Shown here: positions 26,363 through 35,253 of the stretch, piece by piece
How positions within the stretch are numbered: position 1 is the stretch's first letter
Layout: each line of letters begins with the position of its first letter
NCBI RefSeq assembly: GCF_029087225.1
Contig: NZ_JARFJD010000018.1
Location: 1 to 64,000 of the forward strand
Length of the DNA stretch: 64,000 nt
Source: Limnobacter olei
GTDB taxonomy: Bacteria; Pseudomonadota; Gammaproteobacteria; Burkholderiales; Burkholderiaceae_B
Direction of reading: 5' to 3'
Notes under the pieces: generated by a model
What the model was told of the DNA's origin: nothing
What the model saw: the letters and a program-made list of their open reading frames with translations, nothing else
The model's database searches: none
Made by a program: the position numbers and the translations under genes

Positions 26363-27508
26363 ATGAAACGCATTTCCTTCCCGGAACTGAAAGACCGAAT
26401 CATCAAAGCCGCCGTGTTGGCACTGACCGCGGCTGCGGTGATGGCATTTGGTACGCAGGCAGACGCACAAACCCGAATTCGTGACTTGGTCACTGTTTCT
26501 GGCGTGCGCGCCAACCCGGTGTATGGCTACGGTATTGTGATTGGTCTGGATGGCACTGGCGATCAAACCACGCAAACGCCGTTTACCAGTCAAAGCATTG
26601 TGTCCATGCTGCAGCAATCTGGCATTACCTTGCCCCCAGGCGCCAATTTGCAGCTGAAAAATGTGGCCTCAGTCATGGTCACTGCCAATTTGCCAGCCTT
26701 TGCTCAGCCCGGCCAAGCGATCGATGTAACTGTCTCGTCAATCGGCAATGCAAAAAGCCTGCGTGGTGGCATGTTGCTCATGACCCCCTTGAAAGGTGCT
26801 GATGGCCAGGTGTACGCCTTGGCCCAAGGCCAACTGATTGTGGGTGGTGCAGGTGCCTCTGCGGGGGGCTCCAAAACCGTGATCAACCATTTGTCGGCAG
26901 GTCGCATTCCAGCGGGTGCCTTGGTTGAACGTGAGGTGGCCTCGCCTTTCCTGCTTGGTGAAACCTTGCAGCTTGAGTTGACCAGCACCGATTTCTCCAA
27001 CGCCATTCGCGTGGCCGAGGCGATCAACAACAACATGGGCCCGAATGTGGCTCAAGCGCTGGATGGCCGCACCATCAAGGTTCGTGCACCTTCCAACCCC
27101 AACGACCGCGTGGCATTTTTGTCGCGTGTTCAAGAATTGAGTATCAACAAAGCCATGGGAAGCGCCAAGGTGATTGTGAATGCACGCACGGGGTCTGTGG
27201 TCATGAACCAGGCCGTGATGCTTGAAAGCTGTGCTGTGGCGCACGGCAACCTCACCGTGAAAATAACTTCTACCCCAGTCATTTCCCAGCCTGCACCGTT
27301 TGGTCAGGGTGAAACCGTGGTCACTGAAGTGGCCGATATTCAAATTTCCGAAGCCGGTGGCGAGTTGATCGAAATCAAGGGCGCTGCGCAGCTGTCTGAT
27401 GTGGTCAAAGCACTGAACGCTTTGGGCGCAACCCCAAGCGATCTGATTTCCATTTTGCAGGCCATGCAAACTGCTGGCAGCCTGAAAGCCGAACTCGAGG
27501 TGATCTAA
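26363..27508 (+). CDS. flgI: Flagellar P-ring protein FlgI
   Basis: FlgI forms the periplasmic P ring around the rod. The 381-residue precursor has a signal peptide (about 1-36, ending near ADAQ) and strong family motifs: TRIRDLVTVSGVRANPVYGY, GLDGTGDQTTQTPFTSQSI, LQLKNVASVMVTANLPAFA, and the C-terminal LSDVVKALNALGATPSDLIS. Its stop is immediately followed by the flgJ ATG. Confidence 0.97.
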   Translation: MKRISFPELKDRIIKAAVLALTAAAVMAFGTQADAQTRIRDLVTVSGVRANPVYGYGIVIGLDGTGDQTTQTPFTSQSIVSMLQQSGITLPPGANLQLKNVASVMVTANLPAFAQPGQAIDVTVSSIGNAKSLRGGMLLMTPLKGADGQVYALAQGQLIVGGAGASAGGSKTVINHLSAGRIPAGALVEREVASPFLLGETLQLELTSTDFSNAIRVAEAINNNMGPNVAQALDGRTIKVRAPSNPNDRVAFLSRVQELSINKAMGSAKVIVNARTGSVVMNQAVMLESCAVAHGNLTVKITSTPVISQPAPFGQGETVVTEVADIQISEAGGELIEIKGAAQLSDVVKALNALGATPSDLISILQAMQTAGSLKAELEVI

Positions 27509-27922
27509 ATGACGCCATTGTCGAACAATCCGGTGGATACCCAACAAATGCTGTCAATGGATTCCCGCAGCCTGGAGGGTTTGAAGCGTGGCGCGCGCGC
27601 AGAGCGTGGCAGCGAGGAATTCAATGCGGCGATCGACAAAGTGGCTGTTCAGTTCGAGTCTATTTTTTTACAAATGGCTTTGAAGAGCATGCGGGATGCC
27701 ACCCCGGAAGGTGGCTTGTTCACCGACTCCAGCACCAAAACTTACCAAGGCATGTACGACCAGGAACTGGTGCAAAAATTGTCGGGCAAGGGTTTGGGGC
27801 TGGCCAGTGAGATTGCCAGGCAGTTGAAAGCCGGTGCCGGCGTGGGTGGTGAGCAAACCATTTTCCCGCCGGGACAAGTTAAAAAAGACTTCCCCTCAAC
27901 TTTCCCGAAAACCGACCGTTAA
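27509..27922 (+). CDS. flgJ: Single-domain FlgJ (rod-binding domain only)
   Basis: FlgJ in most beta- and gammaproteobacteria is a fusion of an N-terminal rod-capping domain and a C-terminal muramidase, about 300 residues. This one has 137 residues: only the N-terminal domain is present (AVQFESIFLQMALKSMRDAT, TYQGMYDQELVQKLSGKGLG), followed by a short tail. Only 30 bp separate it from flgK, so there is no remnant of a muramidase domain. A separate enzyme must open the peptidoglycan for the rod. Confidence 0.9.
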   Translation: MTPLSNNPVDTQQMLSMDSRSLEGLKRGARAERGSEEFNAAIDKVAVQFESIFLQMALKSMRDATPEGGLFTDSSTKTYQGMYDQELVQKLSGKGLGLASEIARQLKAGAGVGGEQTIFPPGQVKKDFPSTFPKTDR

Positions 27923-27952
27923 GTCGTTCAAGACACCAAAGGATCCTGAATT

Positions 27953-29686
27953 ATGTCGAACTCGGTCTACGGAATTGCGCTCAGCGGCCTGAATGCGGCC
28001 CGGGCAGGGCTATCCACCACCTCGCACAACATTGCGAACAGCAACACCGTTGGTTTTAATCGCCAGCAGGTGATCCAGCAGTCGCGCCCGTCTACAGGCA
28101 GCGACATTGGCTTCATTGGGCAAGGTGTTGATATCGCATCCGTGCAGCGGGTGTATTCCGATTTCATCAACTCGCAGGAACAGAAAGCCACGTCCGACGC
28201 TGCTTTTTACAACGCCAAGGCGCAGCAAATTGCGCGTGTAGATGCGATGATCGCAGATGATGCCTCGGGCTTATCAAGCGCTTTGAGTATTTTTTTTGGT
28301 GCGGCACAAACGCTGTCGACCAACCCGGCCGACCTGGCTGCCCGCCAAAACTATTTGTCGTCTGCGGAAACCCTGAGTTCACGCTTCAACGGTTTGAACA
28401 CGGTGATGGACGAACTGCGCAGTGCCACCAACTTGAAGGTGCGCGACACGGTTGAGCAACTGAACAACGCCACATCGCAAATTGCTGCCTTGAACAACCA
28501 GATTGTGACTGCCCAGAACCAAACATCCAACGGCGGGCCTCCCAATGATTTGATGGACCGCCGGGACAAATTGATTCTTGAATTGTCCGAGCAGGTGCAA
28601 ACTACCCGCGTGGACATGGCGGATGGTTCGACCAACCTGTTTCTGGCGAATGGCCAGTCGTTGGTGATTGGTACTACACAGTTCAAAGTACAAACTCAGG
28701 TGGATCCTCAAGACCCACAAAACCTGCTGGTGGGAATGACCACCAATGTGAATGGCCAAGATCGCCTGTTGGCGTTCGATTCAAGCAGCCTGGGCAATGG
28801 TGCCTTGGCTGGTTTTCTCAGTTTCCGGGAAGATGAGCTGACCGAATACCAAAACACCATTGGCTTGTTGGCTGCGCGAATTGGCCAAACCGTCAACGAC
28901 ATTCAAACAGCGGGTGTCGACCTGGACAACAATCCGGCCAGTGCACTGTTCAGCTTCGGCAGCAGCGGCAGTTTTGTGGACGACATTTCCCGCGTTGTTC
29001 CCAATGTGAACAACAGCACGGTGAACCCCACGCAGGTTACCTTGCGTGGTCTTGATTTGTCCAAGCTGGGTCCCGCCGAATACGAAGTTCAAATTGTGGG
29101 TAGCCAACCACGCTATCGCGAAGTGGGCTCGGATGGCCCGTTTGTTCCCGCCAACCTGGTGACCGATCCCGGTGGTGACTACTATGAAATTCGCGATCCT
29201 GCCGGTGCACCCTTGCTCAGCTTTCAGTTGAACAATGCCACACCTCAGGAAGGTGATCGTTTCGTGTTGATGCCAGTGCGCGAAGCCGCATTGAATATGC
29301 GCACAGCACTTGACCGTCCATCGGAAGTTGCAGCCTCGTCGGCCGTGAATCCCAGTATCGGTAACAACGAAAACATTCTGGCGGTGGCCGCATTACAAAA
29401 TTCACGCACCTTGTTTCAGTCCAACAACTCGGCAGGTGTTTCCATTTCGGATGGCTTTAACCAACTGGTCAGCCGTGTAGGCAACAAAACACGTGAATTT
29501 AATTTGGCCGCGGAGTCGCGCGAAACCGTGTTGAACCAGGTGGCCGATTCACGCGATGCCTTGCAGGGCGTGAACATGGACGAAGAGGCCGCCAACCTGA
29601 TCAAGTTTCAGCAGGCCTACCAAGCCTCGGGCCGGGTGATTTCATTGTCCAAAGAATTGTTTGATCAAATCCTCAGCATGTTCTGA
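27953..29686 (+). CDS. flgK: Hook-filament junction protein FlgK
   Basis: FlgK (HAP1) joins hook and filament. The 577-residue protein has the N-terminal rod-type motif (IALSGLNAARAGLSTTSHNI, ANSNTVGFNRQQVIQQSRPS), the heptad-rich helical D1 part (LNNATSQIAALNNQIVTAQN, DLMDRRDKLILELSEQVQ), a variable middle, and the C-terminal GVNMDEEAANLIKFQQAYQA helix. Its export chaperone FlgN is encoded at 19302-19817. Confidence 0.95.
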   Translation: MSNSVYGIALSGLNAARAGLSTTSHNIANSNTVGFNRQQVIQQSRPSTGSDIGFIGQGVDIASVQRVYSDFINSQEQKATSDAAFYNAKAQQIARVDAMIADDASGLSSALSIFFGAAQTLSTNPADLAARQNYLSSAETLSSRFNGLNTVMDELRSATNLKVRDTVEQLNNATSQIAALNNQIVTAQNQTSNGGPPNDLMDRRDKLILELSEQVQTTRVDMADGSTNLFLANGQSLVIGTTQFKVQTQVDPQDPQNLLVGMTTNVNGQDRLLAFDSSSLGNGALAGFLSFREDELTEYQNTIGLLAARIGQTVNDIQTAGVDLDNNPASALFSFGSSGSFVDDISRVVPNVNNSTVNPTQVTLRGLDLSKLGPAEYEVQIVGSQPRYREVGSDGPFVPANLVTDPGGDYYEIRDPAGAPLLSFQLNNATPQEGDRFVLMPVREAALNMRTALDRPSEVAASSAVNPSIGNNENILAVAALQNSRTLFQSNNSAGVSISDGFNQLVSRVGNKTREFNLAAESRETVLNQVADSRDALQGVNMDEEAANLIKFQQAYQASGRVISLSKELFDQILSMF

Positions 29687-29706
29687 TCGGGTTTCAAGGA
29701 AAAATT

Positions 29707-30684
29707 ATGGCAATCGGCAGAATCAGCACCAACCAGTACTTCAAGCTCAGCACAGATCGCATGAGCAAGCAGCAGTCTGAACTGGTAAAAATACAGGGGC
29801 AGTTGGCAACCGGGCAGCGCGTGTTGAAACCATCGGATGACCCTTTGGCCATGTCGGTGGCCTTGGGTGCGAAGGCGGGTGTTAAAACCATCGACAGCTA
29901 CCAAAGCAACATCACGTACGTGAACAACCAGCTGGGTCAGATGGATGTGGCCTTGCAGTCCGCTTCCGACATCATGGTGTCCATCAAGGAAGCATTTCTG
30001 CAGGCGGGTAACGCCGCGCTTAGCCCGGCCGACCGTGAAATTATTGCGCAGGACATTGAAGGCCGCATGGAAGAGTTGCGTGGCATCGCCAACCGCACCG
30101 ACGCCAATGGTTACTACATGTTCTCCGGTACTTTCCAGGATCAGGAGCCATTTCAGACGCCTGGCGGCGCAGTCACCGGTACTTTCCTTGAAACCACCAC
30201 TGCGGCAGCCGGTGAGGCTGTGATTGGCCGTGAAATTCAAGTGGCCAGCGGCCGTTTTGTCAACCTGAGCATTACCGGTCAAGATGCATTTGTTGACCCG
30301 AATACCAACGAAGACGCCTTTGCCATCCTTCGCGATGCAGTGGCTTTGCTGCGTAATCCTGCCTACCCAAATGGGCAAGAGGGCGCCACACCGCAAGACA
30401 CTTACCTGAGAGCATTCAATGACAAGGGGGCACAACTGGATGAGATTTTTGACCAGGTTCAAATTTCCCGCACCAAGGTAGGCGTTCGTTTGCGTGAAGT
30501 GGAAACCCTGCAGCAAATCAACCAATCGGCTCAATTAGAGCTTGAGCGCGTTGCTGGCGAGGCGGTGGGGCTGGATTATGCCAAGGCCATCAGTGAGCTG
30601 TCACAGGGCCAATTGCAGCTTCAGGCTGCGCAACAGAGCTTTGCGAGTACCTCGCAGTTGACCTTGTTCAACTTTATTGGTTGA
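29707..30684 (+). CDS. flgL: Hook-filament junction protein FlgL
   Basis: FlgL (HAP3) is the second junction protein. The 325-residue protein has the flagellin-like N-terminus (RISTNQYFKLSTDRMSKQQS, QGQLATGQRVLKPSDDPLAM), MFSGTFQDQEPF, and the C-terminal helix (EAVGLDYAKAISELSQGQLQ). It is the last gene of the flg run; its stop codon lies within the left edge of repeat copy B. Confidence 0.94.
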   Translation: MAIGRISTNQYFKLSTDRMSKQQSELVKIQGQLATGQRVLKPSDDPLAMSVALGAKAGVKTIDSYQSNITYVNNQLGQMDVALQSASDIMVSIKEAFLQAGNAALSPADREIIAQDIEGRMEELRGIANRTDANGYYMFSGTFQDQEPFQTPGGAVTGTFLETTTAAAGEAVIGREIQVASGRFVNLSITGQDAFVDPNTNEDAFAILRDAVALLRNPAYPNGQEGATPQDTYLRAFNDKGAQLDEIFDQVQISRTKVGVRLREVETLQQINQSAQLELERVAGEAVGLDYAKAISELSQGQLQLQAAQQSFASTSQLTLFNFIG

Positions 30685-31300
30685 ACTTGAAGGGGCGCCG
30701 TTGCTGTTTGTTGCCCACTCGGCATGGGTTACTTGTTCCGCACAGAAAATCGCTTGATCCCTTGTTGAATGGATTCTTGCTCGCCTCGCTCGGCAAAAGG
30801 GCGGGCCGAGTCTCGGTGTCGGCATGAGGCCGACCGCTGCGGATCCACTCAAACGGGGCGGTTTTCTTCAAGTGCGTCCCAAAATCCCAATACCGAGTTG
30901 GCTCAAACCCGCAGAGCGCGCCCACCTGCAAGCTCAGCTCCCGAATCTCCCGACCAACGCGCTTTCACCACCACGCAACTCACGGCTGGTTTCATCGCCC
31001 AATCGGCGGCGGTGTTTCGAGCGCCTCGCCTTCAAGAAAACCTGCCCTTGTGTGCCGAGCAGGGCCGGTGTCGCCCAGAATGGGCGACAGTGAACGAACC
31101 CGACCCGCAGTTTAGGAGGGTCGTTCTCAGGCATCGCGAGCCTCAGCAAGGGAGAAACAGGTTTTCTGGCGAGAGATCGGAACGCAAGCCGAGTGGGCGA
31201 CTAATGAGCTCCGAGAGATCGGAACCCAAGCCAATTGGGCGATTAAGAAAGCTGCGAGAGAGTTGAACCCAAGCCGATGATCGGGCAGCTAACGAACGGC
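30682..31300. repeat. Mosaic intergenic palindromic repeat, copy B
   Basis: Second long copy, starting at the flgL stop codon and ending just before the LuxR-type regulator gene. Module 1 (30744-30867, 124 bp) is bounded by AGAAAATCGC and GCGGTTTTCT. Module 2 (31025-31173, 149 bp) lies inside outer arms GCCCAATCGGC (30997-31007) and GCCGAGTGGGC (31188-31198). Over about 200 bases around module 2 it differs from copy A at roughly a dozen positions. Three tandem units of about 42 bp beginning AGAGATCGGAACCCAAGCC (one degenerate) form the right end. I see no gene inside it. Confidence 0.85.
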
Positions 31301-31309
31301 CGAGCAAGC

Positions 31310-31939
31310 TTAGATCAGCCCATTCTCCAACGCATAGCGCGTCAGTTCACCATTGGTTTTCATGCGCATTTTTTCAAGAATCCGCGCCCGGTACACGCTC
31401 ACAGTCTTGGGGCTAAGTGACAGTTCATCCGCAATTTCACTTAGCTTCTTGCCCGCAGCAATCATGCGGATGGTTTGAAACTCACGGTCACTTAGCGAGG
31501 CATGCAGGGGTTTTTCGGAATCTTCAGTCAGGTGGCTCGCCAGCGATTCTGCCAGCTCAGGCGTAATGTATTTGCGACCCGCTGCAATCACCTGAATCGC
31601 GTCTGCCAGTTTTTCAGGGGCTGTATTTTTGGTCAGATACCCCGACGCGCCAGCCTTCAGGCAACGCACCGCATATTGATCTTCCGGGTGCATCGACAAC
31701 ATCAGGATTTTCAGGGCCGGGTATTTGTCTTTCAGAATTTTGACAATGTCCACCCCGTTTTTGCCAGGCATTGAAATATCGAGAATCGCCAGGTCAATCG
31801 TGTGGCATGTCATGGCTTTCATGATTTCCGAATATTCGCCCGCCTGGGCCACCACCTGCACAAATCCCGTGTCATCCAGCAATTGCTTCAGGCTTCCCCG
31901 AAGCAATGCATGGTCATCTGCCAGCAGCACCTTAATCAT
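31310..31939 (-). CDS. NarL/FixJ-type response regulator
   Basis: The 209-residue protein has a receiver domain (acidic VLLADDHALLRG, phosphoacceptor Asp in LAILDISMPGKNG, Lys in YLTKNTAPEKL) and a C-terminal LuxR helix-turn-helix (LSDREFQTIRMIAAGKKLSE, LSLSPKTVSVYRARILEKM). ATG 31939 is the natural start; the open frame runs further upstream into the kinase gene. It overlaps the stop codon region of the upstream HisKA_3 kinase, its obvious partner. Target genes are unknown. Confidence 0.92.
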   Translation of the reverse strand: MIKVLLADDHALLRGSLKQLLDDTGFVQVVAQAGEYSEIMKAMTCHTIDLAILDISMPGKNGVDIVKILKDKYPALKILMLSMHPEDQYAVRCLKAGASGYLTKNTAPEKLADAIQVIAAGRKYITPELAESLASHLTEDSEKPLHASLSDREFQTIRMIAAGKKLSEIADELSLSPKTVSVYRARILEKMRMKTNGELTRYALENGLI

Positions 31940-33470
31940 TTCCCGCCTCACCTGTCTGAATGCTTCTTGGTATGGACACCATGACCGTTGTCCCGGATCC
32001 CAAGGATCCGCTGACATCGACCCAACCCTCGAAGGCTGCAACCCGTTCTTGCATGCCACGAAGGCCGAACGATGTTTCTTTTAATTTATCAGTATTCTCG
32101 ATTCCGCGACCATTGTCACGAATCTCCAGTGTTAATTCACTTTCTGTTACAAACAGTTCTACGTCTACCCGTGTGGCTTGCGCGTGTTTCACGATGTTTG
32201 TCAGTGCTTCCTGCAAAATCCTGAATAAGGCCGTGCTTTGTTCGCCATCGAGATCCAGTTCATCGACATTGCACTGGAAAACGCCCTCAATCTGGGTGCG
32301 TTTCTGAAAGTCATTCATCTGCCACTCCAGGGCAGGAATCAAGCCATAGTCCAGAATGCCGGGGCGCAAATCCTTGGCGATCCGCTGGCTACTCGCCAGC
32401 AAATGTTCAATCAGTTCCAGCATGTCATCGAGTTTTTCTTGCGCTGCAGCATCCAGAGTCATGTTCTTGTTCAGCCAGGCCACATCCGCTTTCAGCTTGG
32501 TAAGTGATCCACCCATGTCATCGTGAATTTCACGGGCTATTGCCCCGCGTTCCTGTTCACGTCTTTTCTCAAACTCGGTCGTCACAAGGCGCAACTCGGT
32601 CTGTGCATTCAGCAAACGTTCTTCGGCCTGTTTTCGATCGGAAATATCGAGCAACACGCCATCCCAAACAAACATGTTTCCACGTGGTTTGGCTACTGCA
32701 TTCATGTAAACCCAACGCGATTCGCGTTTGCCGTAATTTTTGATTCGACCCTCCCAGCTCACGGGCACACCTGGTTTGGGTGGATCCATCAAAAGCTCAA
32801 AAAGGGTTGCGGCATCGTCGGGTTCAAACTGCTCAAAGAAATAATGCGGATTCTCAAGAAACAGCCTGGGTGGCACGCCAAACAGACGCACCACGCCCTC
32901 GCTCACGAACGGCACAGTAGGCCGCTGCATTGAGGGGCCTGATTGCATCTGAAAAATAATGCCAGGAATATTTTCGGCGATGGCGGCAAATCGCCGCTCG
33001 GACTCCCGCTGCGCAAGCTCGGCAGCAGCCAGGCTGCGCCGTTCATTTGCGGCGCGCAGTGAGCGCTCAATCGCAGGCACCAAACGTGCCATTTTGTCTT
33101 TCATCAAATAATCGTCGGCACCGGCACGCATGGCCTCTACAGCCACATGTTCGCCAATGCTGCCCGACACAATAATGAAAGGGATATCCAGCCCTGAGTC
33201 GCGCACCACACGCAGGGCTTCCTCTGAACCAAAACCAGGCAAATTGTGGTCAGAAATCACCACTTGCCACTCTTCGTGTTCCAGACGTTTTCGAAGGTCT
33301 TCGATGCGGTCTACCCGCGTTGCCGTGTACTTCAAACCGCCTTGTTTCAAGCGGTAACACATTAGCTCGAAGTCCGAATCATTGTCTTCAACCACCAGAA
33401 CTTTCAATCCACCATCTGAAAAGTTACTGATGTCCAGCAATGACGGGGGTAGTCCTTTGGATTCACTCAT
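31932..33470 (-). CDS. REC-PAS sensor histidine kinase (HisKA_3 family)
   Basis: This 512-residue soluble kinase has an N-terminal receiver domain (about 22-140, VLVVEDNDSDFELM, phosphoacceptor Asp in VVISDHNLPGFG, Lys in YLMKDKMARLVP), a PAS domain (about 160-285, FAAIAENIPGIIFQMQSG, WVYMNAVAKPRGNMFVWDGV), a HisKA_3 dimerisation domain with phospho-His in AIAREIHDDMGGSLTKL, and a HATPase domain (LQEALTNIVKHAQ, IRDNGRGIEN, FGLRGMQERV). No membrane helix is visible. The receiver at the front suggests it takes phosphate or binding input from another system. It overlaps its NarL-type partner. Confidence 0.9.
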   Translation of the reverse strand: MSESKGLPPSLLDISNFSDGGLKVLVVEDNDSDFELMCYRLKQGGLKYTATRVDRIEDLRKRLEHEEWQVVISDHNLPGFGSEEALRVVRDSGLDIPFIIVSGSIGEHVAVEAMRAGADDYLMKDKMARLVPAIERSLRAANERRSLAAAELAQRESERRFAAIAENIPGIIFQMQSGPSMQRPTVPFVSEGVVRLFGVPPRLFLENPHYFFEQFEPDDAATLFELLMDPPKPGVPVSWEGRIKNYGKRESRWVYMNAVAKPRGNMFVWDGVLLDISDRKQAEERLLNAQTELRLVTTEFEKRREQERGAIAREIHDDMGGSLTKLKADVAWLNKNMTLDAAAQEKLDDMLELIEHLLASSQRIAKDLRPGILDYGLIPALEWQMNDFQKRTQIEGVFQCNVDELDLDGEQSTALFRILQEALTNIVKHAQATRVDVELFVTESELTLEIRDNGRGIENTDKLKETSFGLRGMQERVAAFEGWVDVSGSLGSGTTVMVSIPRSIQTGEAGND

Positions 33471-33650
33471 TGTCTATTCGCTTGTTGTTGGTTTTTATTG
33501 TTGTGTGCAGGATCAAAGCGAGAGATAACGCCCTTTCAAGGTTTTAATCCTTGCATTATTTTATTCATAGTATCGGAACATATCAGGGTATAGAACTCAT
33601 TCGCGTCGGGGCACCTCCCAAATTGTGTTAACCCCGCGACAAAGGCCCTG

Positions 33651-34643
33651 ATGAACCGACCCCCCGTGAAATTTGAATTCTCCAAAGCACAGTATGCCAA
33701 TGATGCTGTAGCCGGTGCCAAACAGGCTGCCGCAGCGGTCAATCGCAGTTTGTTAAGCGATGACAATGCAGACCGGGAGTTTGAATTCAATGACAAGGAC
33801 TTTGCCCGTGTACGCGCGCTCATCCTGAAAATAGCAGGTATTTCACTGGCACCCAGCAAGCAAAGCATGGTGTACAGCCGATTGGCCCGCCGCTTGCGCG
33901 CATGCAACCACAGCCGCTTTTCTACCTATCTGGATGCGCTGGAGTCCAACTCAAGCAACCCGGAATGGGAGCACTTCACCAATTCGCTCACCACCAACCT
34001 CACTTCCTTTTACCGTGAAGCACATCATTTCGATATTCTGAAAAAGCAGTTGCAATCGCTTTCGCGCAACGCACGAATCGAGATGTGGTGCAGTGCAGCT
34101 TCCACCGGCGAAGAACCCTACACCATGGCCATTACCGCGATGGAGGCCTTCAACAGCATGAATCCGCCTGTGCGCATTCTGGCCACCGACATTGACACCA
34201 AGGTGTTGGACCATGCCAAAAAAGGGGTGTACCGCATGGACCAGGTCGACAAAATTCCCGATGAAATACTGCGCAAGTATTTTTTGAAAGGAAAAGGCGA
34301 AAGCGAAGGCTTGATCCGTGTACGCCCCGAGGTGCAAGCATTGTTGACATTCCGAAAGCTGAACCTGATGGAGAATGTGTGGTCCCTGCGCCCAGGCTTT
34401 GATGCCATTTTCTGTCGGAATGTGATGATCTATTTCGAGAAAGATGTGCAGCTGCAAATTCTCAAGCGGTTTGCCCCCTTGATGAATCCAAATGGTTTGT
34501 TGTACGCAGGCCATTCCGAGAATTTCGCCATGGCGCGAGACTATTTCACCTTGCGTGGTAAAACCGTGTATACCGTCAACACCGACAAGGCCGCGAAAAC
34601 CGGCACTGGTGGTGAAGGTCAGGCGCGTCAGGTTACTGCATGA
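33651..34643 (+). CDS. cheR: Chemotaxis protein methyltransferase CheR
   Basis: CheR methylates receptor glutamates using S-adenosylmethionine. The 330-residue protein has the CheR N-terminal helical domain (DFARVRALILKIAGISLAPS, YSRLARRLRACNH) and the SAM-binding domain (FTNSLTTNLTSFYREAHHFD, MWCSAASTGEEPYTMAI, ILATDIDTKVLDHAKKGVY, FDAIFCRNVMIYFEKDVQ, YAGHSENF). The stop overlaps the cheD start (ATGA at 34640-34643), showing translational coupling in cheR-cheD-cheB. Confidence 0.96.
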   Translation: MNRPPVKFEFSKAQYANDAVAGAKQAAAAVNRSLLSDDNADREFEFNDKDFARVRALILKIAGISLAPSKQSMVYSRLARRLRACNHSRFSTYLDALESNSSNPEWEHFTNSLTTNLTSFYREAHHFDILKKQLQSLSRNARIEMWCSAASTGEEPYTMAITAMEAFNSMNPPVRILATDIDTKVLDHAKKGVYRMDQVDKIPDEILRKYFLKGKGESEGLIRVRPEVQALLTFRKLNLMENVWSLRPGFDAIFCRNVMIYFEKDVQLQILKRFAPLMNPNGLLYAGHSENFAMARDYFTLRGKTVYTVNTDKAAKTGTGGEGQARQVTA

Positions 34644-35242
34644 GCACAGGATTTCTCACCTCGCCTGCTGCTGCGCACTGCGCAACGTTGCCAGTGAAGA
34701 AAATCATCATGCCCGGCGATTATTTTGTATCGTGGGCACCTGCTGAAATTTCCACCCTGCTTGGCTCGTGTGTGTCCGCATGTGTGTGGGACAGCCATCG
34801 AAAAATCGGGGGGCTGAATCACTTCATGTTGCCCGATTCGCCCTCTGAGGCCCGCAGCCTTGGCGACAAAACCAAGTCTTTGCGCTACGGCTTGTACGCC
34901 ATGGAATGCTTGATCAACGACTTGTTGACCATGGGCGCGAAGCGAGAACACCTCAGCGCCAAAGTATTTGGCGGTGCCAATATTACTGGTGCCTTGAATA
35001 CCCAGCACGTGGGTCGCAGAAATGCTGAATTCGTGATCGATTTTTTACAGAAAGACAAAATCAAAGTGGTGGCATCCGATTTGGGTGGGCCACACAGCCG
35101 CCGCATTCGTTTCAATACCCAAACCAGTGCCGTTCGTGTTGAGCGAGTGGCCAGTGCCAATTCAGCCGCCTTGCAGCAGGAAAAGCGCTACAGCGAAAAG
35201 ATCAACAAAGACCCCGTCAATGGCGACATTGTGTTTTTCTAA
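34640..35242 (+). CDS. cheD: Chemoreceptor glutamine deamidase CheD
   Basis: CheD deamidates receptor glutamines so that they can be methylated. The 200-residue protein has the catalytic Cys44 in [20 protein letters not shown] and His61 in GLNHFMLPD, then the conserved [11 protein letters not shown] and [17 protein letters not shown] stretches. It overlaps cheR by four bases and precedes cheB by 11 bp, so receptor modification is one operon. A second, divergent CheD-like protein is encoded at 57094-57543. Confidence 0.95.
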   Translation: MSTGFLTSPAAAHCATLPVKKIIMPGDYFVSWAPAEISTLLGSCVSACVWDSHRKIGGLNHFMLPDSPSEARSLGDKTKSLRYGLYAMECLINDLLTMGAKREHLSAKVFGGANITGALNTQHVGRRNAEFVIDFLQKDKIKVVASDLGGPHSRRIRFNTQTSAVRVERVASANSAALQQEKRYSEKINKDPVNGDIVFF

Positions 35243-35253
35243 GGGCCCATGAG

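Noticed and set aside
31171-31300. CRISPR-like array at the right end of repeat copy B
   Set aside because: The roughly 42-bp units are directly abutting and diverging, without regular unique spacers, and no cas genes are present.
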